DNA from: Phoronis ovalis
Lineage: Eukaryota; Phoronida; Phoronidae
Direction of reading: 5' to 3'
Length of the DNA: 13,546 nt
NCBI GenBank assembly: GCA_028565635.1
Contig: JAOXYB010037584.1
Span: 1-13,546 of the forward strand
The notes beneath the pieces were generated by a model, which was given only the letters and a program-made list of their open reading frames with translations, ran no database searches and had not been told where the DNA came from. Below are positions 8,446 to 13,546 of this stretch, in pieces. Within the stretch, counting starts at the first letter, position 1; each line of letters begins with the position of its first letter. Both the position numbers and the translations under genes were made by a program.

Positions 8446-9287
8446 CTGAAAAAGAAAACAAATTGTAAACATTTAGGAACTAGTGATTAATCTGGCAGTC
8501 CCCGAATGTGGAGTAAAAACAGTTAAACATTTGGATAGTAAAATGTTTAAAGGCCATGTTTCGTTTGATAATAATAGTAATTGGGAATAGTAGTATTTAT
8601 AGTATTTAAACTGGATTTTATTAGGTTAAATAATTCGATTATGCAACATGTATTGTAACAATATTGACATAGGACTAAAGATTAACGTTTTTTCTGAGTT
8701 CCAACAACGTTGGCAACTAGCCAAACAAAGATATTCCCTAAGGACGAATTCGATTTCATGTTTGACAAGAACTATTCTTAAAATATTCCAATCAGTTCTC
8801 TTTATGCCAATATGCTCCCCGGTACATTCTAAAATTGTTTGATTTCAAACTATTCCGTGTTAAAAGCTTTTAAGGTCAAGAATGGGTCATAGGGCGTTTG
8901 AACAAAACAACAAATACGACGCGCGCAAAATAACGGAAAATACTTGGATAACCTCAAGGACGGTATAACGTTAATTTTGATATTAAGCATCTACAGTTCG
9001 AGAATTTAAATGTAATAAGAGCGTCATCAAACTAAGAGTTCTTAAATAAAAAATAACAAAATGTTAAATTTTAGATCAACCTAAATAACACTAACAGCTC
9101 AGCTGATTGTTCAATGTTTTGGAAAATTGTCGTTAAATATTTGTTAAAGAATAAAAAAGCACGAAATATTTAAGATAAATTAAGATTTTGAAATAAAGAT
9201 AACTGAATGTATATCTTAAATAGTTGTATCTTGTTAACAAATATGCTGAAATTACTTGTCTGTCTGTAGAATGAAAAATGTACCCAC
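8446..9287 (-). other. First intron of the basic-protein gene (inferred)
   Basis: It runs from a donor CAG/GTGGGTA (GT at 9287-9286) to a pyrimidine-rich acceptor TTTTCTTTTTCAG (AG at 8447-8446), 842 nt in all. No coding signal is seen in it; the short open frame at 8648-8842 on the plus strand has no recognisable motif. Confidence 0.6.
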
Positions 9288-9350
9288 CTGCTTTGCGCTA
9301 AAATTTGAAATTCAACTGCCAGGGGACGCTAAAAACCGACGCTAAAAATT
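9288..9350 (-). other. Probable non-coding first exon of the basic-protein gene
   Basis: On the minus strand this stretch ends in a good donor (AAAGCAG/GTGGGTA at 9288) and has no start codon before it. Three CGCTAAAA motifs lie in it (9296-9303, 9327-9334, 9340-9347). The first is part of TTTGCGCTAAAA (9292-9303), an E2F-like palindrome. The upstream limit is a guess, since no transcription start can be read directly. Confidence 0.45.
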
Positions 9351-9393
9351 ACTCACTTGTAGAGTAAATAAACAATATGGCTTGGTTAATCAA

Positions 9394-9520
9394 CCAATGA
9401 CATTGGAGGTTACTAAAACCTTTAACAGTGTTAACCAATGGAAATAAGTTTTACTTCTTGTATGCCATTTCATTGATATTCAAATTACATGACGTATTTG
9501 TAATCCTGTAATCTGATTGG
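9394..9520 (-). promoter_or_regulatory. CCAAT-box cluster, candidate promoter of the basic-protein gene
   Basis: Four CCAAT pentamers sit in 127 bp: two on the plus strand (9394-9398, 9435-9439) and two on the minus strand (9402-9406, 9516-9520). A half-CRE, TGACGTA, lies at 9490-9496. NF-Y-binding CCAAT clusters close to E2F-like sites are typical of replication-linked and histone-type promoters. The cluster is just upstream of the inferred first exon. No convincing TATA box is seen. Confidence 0.5.
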
Positions 9521-9539
9521 CTTCTCAGAACAAAGGATA

Positions 9540-10424
9540 GCATTTCTCCTTACATAATTTAAGCGCGCTAGAAACGATTTGTGTTTGCCAACGAAGTTTT
9601 GAAAATTTCCTTTGTTTTCCTTAGAAGAACGTTACTATGGTCTGTCAAATGTTTATATATTTTAAAGCTAAGGTCCCTGTAATTAAAAAAATAAATAAAT
9701 TGTGCAAGTGACTTTCAGGTTCTGTAGAGGTTAAATCTTTTTAAATACAATCCCCTCAATTATCTTTTAAATAGCATACTCTGTTGGTCGTTAACCTCAT
9801 TGATGTATTATCCTCATGACGTAATTTGTCTTGTTAAATCCTAAATTATTACAATCACTGAATAGTATGGACGTACTCGGATATGTCTGCAGTTCGTGAA
9901 TAATCCCAGGGCTACTGGTTCCGGATGCTAGGGACTTCTAGGCTTCTCAGTATCGTGGTCAGCAAAGACCAATCTGTTCACGGGGTTGTTGTCAAGAGCG
10001 AATGGGGATTCCTGAACCGGGTTCCTGACCAGCAAGGATACCGATATTTAATAGAAAATATCCTTGCCTAGATACATATATTATATATGTCGGAGTCTAA
10101 AGTTGTATATTCTCGAATATATTTTTATAGCCAGTATAGGCTACTTGTTAGATTGTAAATAGCAACACGATTAGAATTATTGTGGCACACTTCTCAATTG
10201 ACTTCTTGTATTTCATGTTTATATTTTATTTATTTATGTTGCTCTCGATCACTGTAGTATCCGGTAGCATGTACTAGAATTCTCAAGCACGTGTAACACA
10301 ATGGCTTATATCACTGTTATTCAATATTGGCAATAAATAACATCAGTTCTAGTCTCGCATGCCGTGTTTTCAGAAGTCATTTGAGATTATGAATCACATC
10401 TATGTTAGTTGGAATCCCGGGGTT
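9540..10424. other. Non-coding stretch with small inverted repeats
   Basis: No gene is recognised. It contains the inverted pair CAAGGATA (10033-10040) and TATCCTTG (10059-10066) and, just after it, the near-palindrome ACATATATTATATATGT (10074-10090). A plus-strand ATG at about 9638 opens only a short frame. Confidence 0.5.
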
Positions 10425-10481
10425 GGAATAAACTAGGATATATATAAAACTCTAAGAGTTTTATATATCCTAGGAATAAAC
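10425..10481. repeat. 39-bp palindrome between 9-bp direct repeats
   Basis: GGAATAAAC occurs at 10425-10433 and again at 10473-10481. Between them (10434-10472) lies a nearly perfect palindrome: TAGGATATATA, then AAACTCT, a tiny loop, AGAGTTT, then TATATATCCTA, with one 2-nt bulge. This looks like a minute foldback insertion with a target duplication, or a replication-error palindrome. Confidence 0.75.
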
Positions 10482-10635
10482 AAGTAATATAATATTATAA
10501 TACTAGGTGAATCTACAAAATTCGCTAAAATAAAGTATAAAATAATAATTAAAAGTATCATATGAAATAACACTGAGTCTAATAGCAACAATGAATACTA
10601 AATCTATAATTCACTAGTCACAATGTAGTCATATA

Positions 10636-11034
10636 CCCGACTGGGGAGGGATCTCAATGTATTCTGACTACGGGGATGTGCCGCGGAACCCAATCCAATT
10701 GAAATTTTAGGATAGCAATCCAAATTTTGTGAAATTTAAGGCGGGTAGCAATCCAGGCAAAATTTAATATATTTGAGTATATAGCAATCCATTTTTACGC
10801 AAACTGACTGATACGTACAGACCAAATTCCAAAATTTATTTATGGATACAAACCTAAAATTAATCTAAATTATTTTCTGTAACTGAGCAGTGGGTATAGC
10901 ATTCCAAATTTTTGAATATCTTTACGGTAGTGAGCAATAAAAAAAAATGCAGCAAGAAGTATACAATCCAAATCCAAAATGTTCAACTGGGCTGCACACC
11001 CCCACCAAGAAAAAATAAGTCGAGTACCCCCGGG
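10636..11034 (-). mobile_element. Family 2 non-autonomous DNA transposon, minus-orientation copy, 399 bp
   Basis: The right terminus is CGAGTACCCCCGGG (11021-11034); its reverse complement equals the left terminus of the 11588 copy and continues into the shared CTTGGTGGGGGTGTGCAGC. The left terminus (from 10636) is more diverged but aligns over CGGGGATGTGCCGCGGAACCC. TCATATA flanks both sides (10629-10635 and 11035-11041); the next base differs, so the original 8-bp duplication was probably TCATATAT. The interior holds spaced CAATCC motifs (10691, 10716, 10749, 10785 and onward). No transposase is encoded. Confidence 0.85.
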
Positions 11035-11587
11035 TCATATATTACTTAAAATTAAAAGTATGAATAAAATCGAAGTATCTGACACTATATAGACTATAGG
11101 TATACTCAATAAAAAAGACAGGTAGCACTGAGACAAAGTTATATTAAGTTTATTATTATTACGCACACGTTTACGGGATGTAGAGGTTGGATAATACTTC
11201 TCCGAGTCGTGAAACGGCGACCCAGTAGTAATTTATAAATTCAATAAGAATTACATGTGAAATAATTCAAATGTCCAAAAATATCAATGATTAGGAGGAA
11301 ACATTTTTTGCCTGCACCATTCTTTAGTTTTATGCCAGTTTTACACAGAAACCGTGATATAGTCTCAGTACTGACATAAATACAGTAACCGTGTGACGTA
11401 CCTCCTATGATAAATATAACCGATATAATTATGTATTTTACGGTTTTTAATAGTCCCAGATTTTAGTATAAACAATATATAATAATGTTAAACTAACAGA
11501 GACATTTGGATATCAGTCTAACGTGAAGATCCCACTGCATGGTCCCGGTCGTCTCTCTCTTGTCCCCCGGCTTGTCCGTCTCTCTTG
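11035..11587. other. Spacer between the inverted family 2 copies
   Basis: This is 553 bp of AT-rich DNA without a recognisable gene. Close to the right copy there is a short direct repeat, CTCTCTTG, at about 11554-11561 and 11580-11587; the second copy serves as the left target duplication of the 11588 element. Confidence 0.6.
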
Positions 11588-12004
11588 CCCGGGGGGGTAC
11601 TCGAGGTATTTCTTGGTGGGGGTGTGCAGCACAGTTGAACATTTTGGATTTGGATTGTATACTTCTTTATACTGTATTTTTTTGGATTGCTACTGTCAAG
11701 AAATTCAAAAATTTGGATTGCTACTAGCTACCCGCTGCTTACAGCAGATAATTTGAATTAATTTTAGGTTTGTATCCATAAAACGATTTTTGGAATTTGG
11801 TTTGTATCAGTGAGTTTGCGTAAAAATGGATTGCTACTCAAATATTTTAAAATTTTTGGATTGCCATCCTTGTATTTCGCAAAATTTGGATTGCTACCAT
11901 TATATTTTAAAAACTTTGGATTGGGTTTGCTACCGCAAGCTAAAATTTTGGATTGGGTTCCGCGGCACATCCCCGTATTCAAAAAACCACGAGTACCCCC
12001 CGGG
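11588..12004 (+). mobile_element. Family 2 non-autonomous DNA transposon, plus-orientation copy, 417 bp
   Basis: The terminal inverted repeats are CCCGGGGGGGTACTCGAGG (11588-11606) and, read inward from 12004, CCCGGGGGGTACTCGTGG. They differ by one G and one substitution. The flanks CTCTCTTG (11580-11587) and CTCTATTG (12005-12012) are an 8-bp target duplication with one mismatch. The interior is built of GGATTG units: starts at 11652, 11684, 11715, then 11828, 11858, 11888, 11918 and 11950, spaced 30-32 bp, with related TTTGTAT steps filling the 113-bp gap. Overlapping open frames on both strands (for example 11764-11982 minus, with an SNPxF-type decapeptide) follow from the 30-bp period and are not taken as genes. 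Confidence 0.9.
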
Positions 12005-12012
12005 CTCTATTG

Positions 12013-12723
12013 TCCAGTAGGGGTATTTCGACGGCGAGGTGGATACTCAAGTTGGTTCTGTCATTATAAAAAAATAAGCATTATAAAATAATAGGGATTA
12101 TAAAAATGCATGGGTATATATTTTTGTGATTTAATAAACGGATACTTATGATATCAACTTGACTTGAACCGACAGTAATCTAGGGATCTACATGGGATCC
12201 GTCTCCTGCATGACTGTGCGTAATTAACACACATGAGTGACTCCGAATCCAGGGCTCCCGCCGAATACTGAGTTGAATCAATAAGAATATGCTTCCGAAG
12301 TATTCGCTTTTTTGTGTTTTATCATAACTGGGATACTAGTACTTCTGACAAGACCCGAGAAAAGACTTTGAAATCCGAGTTTGAGATAAAATATATGTTT
12401 TTAATAAACCGTTTTTAAAAATAATTTAAAAATAATTTGTCCAGCTAGTAGGGGCAGGGAAAAGACGGGGGAAAAGATCGGGGAAGATACATGCAGCCCC
12501 ATGCAGCCGGGTACTCGGCGGGACTACTGTCGAAAGACCAATGCAAGACAGGAAATTCGCGTAGTTCTATTGTAAGTCGCCTCTATAGAACAAAATAAAA
12601 CAGTGTGAAAAATGAAGATGACTGTCTATTACGGTATTACCACAGTCCGGGATTACAGTACAGCAATAACGGAAGCACCCACCGAGTCTGTTCCCCATAA
12701 TATCTGTTCCCCAGACGAGTCTG
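12013..12723. other. Non-coding stretch with GC-richer patches
   Basis: No gene is recognised. A patch at about 12450-12525 has G-rich runs, the doublet CATGCAGCC, and GGGTACTCGG, which recalls transposon tips but has no partner. Two CTGTTCCCC motifs (12688-12696, 12704-12712) stand inverted to the GGGGAACAG motifs of the following tandem repeat. Confidence 0.45.
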
Positions 12724-13006
12724 GCTGGCTGGCAAACCTTAAAAAGTTCATCCAGCTGGTAATGGGGAACAGATCTGATTCTCCACGTTAACACCACTAA
12801 ATGATTCATTTAAGCACGAAACCCAATAAAACAACAACTTTGTTTGCAAAATTCAGCTGGCAGATAGAGTTCACCGCATTTTTAGCTGGCTGGTAAATTA
12901 AAAAAATTCAGCTTGCTGGTGAGTGGGGAACAGAGATGGCATTACAAGCTACATTACCAAATGCTTTATCTAAGCATGAAACATGTAAAACAATATGTTT
13001 GTGTGC
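12724..13006 (+). repeat. 161-bp tandem duplication, two diverged units
   Basis: Unit 1 begins GCTGGCTGGCAAAC at 12724 and unit 2 begins GCTGGCTGGTAAAT at 12885. GGGGAACAG recurs at 12764 and 12925, again 161 bp apart. Both units then carry ATGNTTTATNTAAGCA(C/T)GAAAC, a run with TAAAACAA, and TTTGTTTGC or TTTGTGTGC. Single-base differences are numerous, so the duplication is old. Confidence 0.85.
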
Positions 13007-13199
13007 TATATAAAGCCATAAAAAATTATCCTCACTGGGTGCTTCTGCAATAACTATTTTTACTGACTAATCGAAATGCGTTTTTTGAATGGTCCGGTTT
13101 AAAGTGCACCTGTCAACTTCCTGTGACTACAAGTCATGTAAATTTCACTGCCCAGATTTCTCGCTGCAGTACGTACAGGTATACATTTGTGGTCGGCGG
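13007..13199 (+). promoter_or_regulatory. Candidate core promoter and first exon (weak)
   Basis: TATATAAAG at 13007-13015 is followed about 25-30 bp on by an initiator-like CTCACTGG. An ATG at 13089 opens a frame of 37 codons up to a strong donor, GG/GTAAGT (GT at 13200-13201). The peptide (MVRFKVHLST and onward) is not recognised. Any further exons would lie right of the window. Chance could explain each element separately. Confidence 0.2.
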
Positions 13200-13234
13200 G
13201 TAAGTTTAAGACTGGGTTTCTATAATGGCTACCT

Positions 13235-13285
13235 CCCGGGGGGCTCACTTGAAAAAAAGTCGGGTACCCATGCTCGTCCGTAGGG
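13235..13285 (+). mobile_element. Family 1 terminus, truncated
   Basis: CCCGGGGGGCTCACTTGAAA, then AAAAGTCGGGTACCCATGCT, then CGTCCGTAGGG matches the inward-reading right end of the 5880-6288 element up to CGTCCGTAGGG. Homology stops at about 13285, where a different C/G-rich sequence begins. No second terminus is seen in the remaining 261 bp. Confidence 0.75.
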
Positions 13286-13420
13286 GGACGTCCATTAATT
13301 ATGTCAATAATTTTTAGGCAATTTTTTACCTCCCCCTCCCCCCCTTGTCAACAACTGTCAAACTTTCAGTGACCCCCCTAAAAAAAATTTACCCCTCTCC
13401 CCCCCTTACAAACTAACAAT
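13283..13420 (+). repeat. C-rich interspersed sequence adjoining the family 1 tip
   Basis: It starts GGGGGACGTCCATTAATTAT and continues with poly-pyrimidine runs CCTCCCCCTCCCCCCC (about 13331-13346) and CCCCTCTCCCCCCC (about 13392-13405), separated by TTGTCAACAACTGTCAAAC. The G-run at one end and C-runs inside look like a second small transposon, but I cannot define its ends. The final 125 bp to 13546 show nothing recognisable. Confidence 0.4.
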
Positions 13421-13546
13421 ATTTTATACGGCTGGCTTTTATGCTAAAAATAGAAGCGACAGCACGGGTATTTTATAACTGGTACTTGATGAAATAAGAA
13501 ACGAGCATTTGTTAGATTCTCTAAAGCTGGCCTTTAGCGGTGACTT

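Noticed and set aside
8058-8472. Minus-strand open frames of 89 and 60 codons overlapping the basic-protein exons
   Set aside because: They read the same exons in the wrong frame and run on into introns. The spliced frame is supported by splice sites and protein composition.
11523-12091. Several overlapping open frames (11523-11756, 11764-11982, 11810-12091)
   Set aside because: All lie in or across the family 2 element on both strands and result from its 30-bp periodic units. The decayed copy keeps similar frames by ancestry, which is not evidence of selection.
12567-12809. 80-codon minus-strand open frame
   Set aside because: It runs through the CTGTTCCCC and 161-bp repeat sequence, and its peptide has no recognised motif.

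Overview
The window is AT-rich nuclear DNA of an invertebrate animal. It has spliced genes with GT-AG introns and polyadenylation signals, long non-coding stretches, and several short inverted-repeat transposons. I see no prokaryotic gene organisation, rRNA, tRNA or CRISPR array. The species cannot be named from the sequence; a marine invertebrate (lophotrochozoan or invertebrate deuterostome) is my guess.

Left part (1-1410): the final intron and last coding exon of a plus-strand caspase gene. The exon (1109-1314) encodes the C-terminal part of the small (p10-type) catalytic subunit; the rest of the gene lies left of the window. Poly(A) signals follow at once. From 1411 to 4537 there is no recognisable gene, only a diverged tandem duplication of about 155 bp (3376-3660).

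Centre (7345-9530): a complete minus-strand gene for a tiny, extremely basic, probably nuclear protein of 57 residues (24 Lys/Arg, one Asp). Its coding sequence is split over three exons (8422-8368, 8135-8076, 7926-7868), all joined in phase 1. It has a probable non-coding first exon ending at 9288, a promoter-like cluster of four CCAAT boxes (9394-9520), and a poly(A) signal at 7365-7360. Its inferred 3' UTR holds two 14-bp motifs that fit the RFX X-box consensus.

Mobile elements (4538-6288 and 10636-13285): short non-autonomous DNA transposons that share an inverted-repeat tip CCCGGGGGG and 8-bp target duplications. Family 1 is intact at 5880-6288 and has a fragment at 13235-13285. Family 2 is present as two good copies in opposite orientation (10636-11034 and 11588-12004) plus a decayed copy (4538-4897). 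Both families are filled internally with short units recurring about every 30-33 bp. Other structures are a 39-bp palindrome between 9-bp direct repeats (10425-10481), a 161-bp tandem duplication (12724-13006) ending in a TATA box, and a block with three CCCTGAAATATCC motifs (6521-6811).

The two genes show no functional link. The elements encode no transposase and must depend on an enzyme from elsewhere in the genome.
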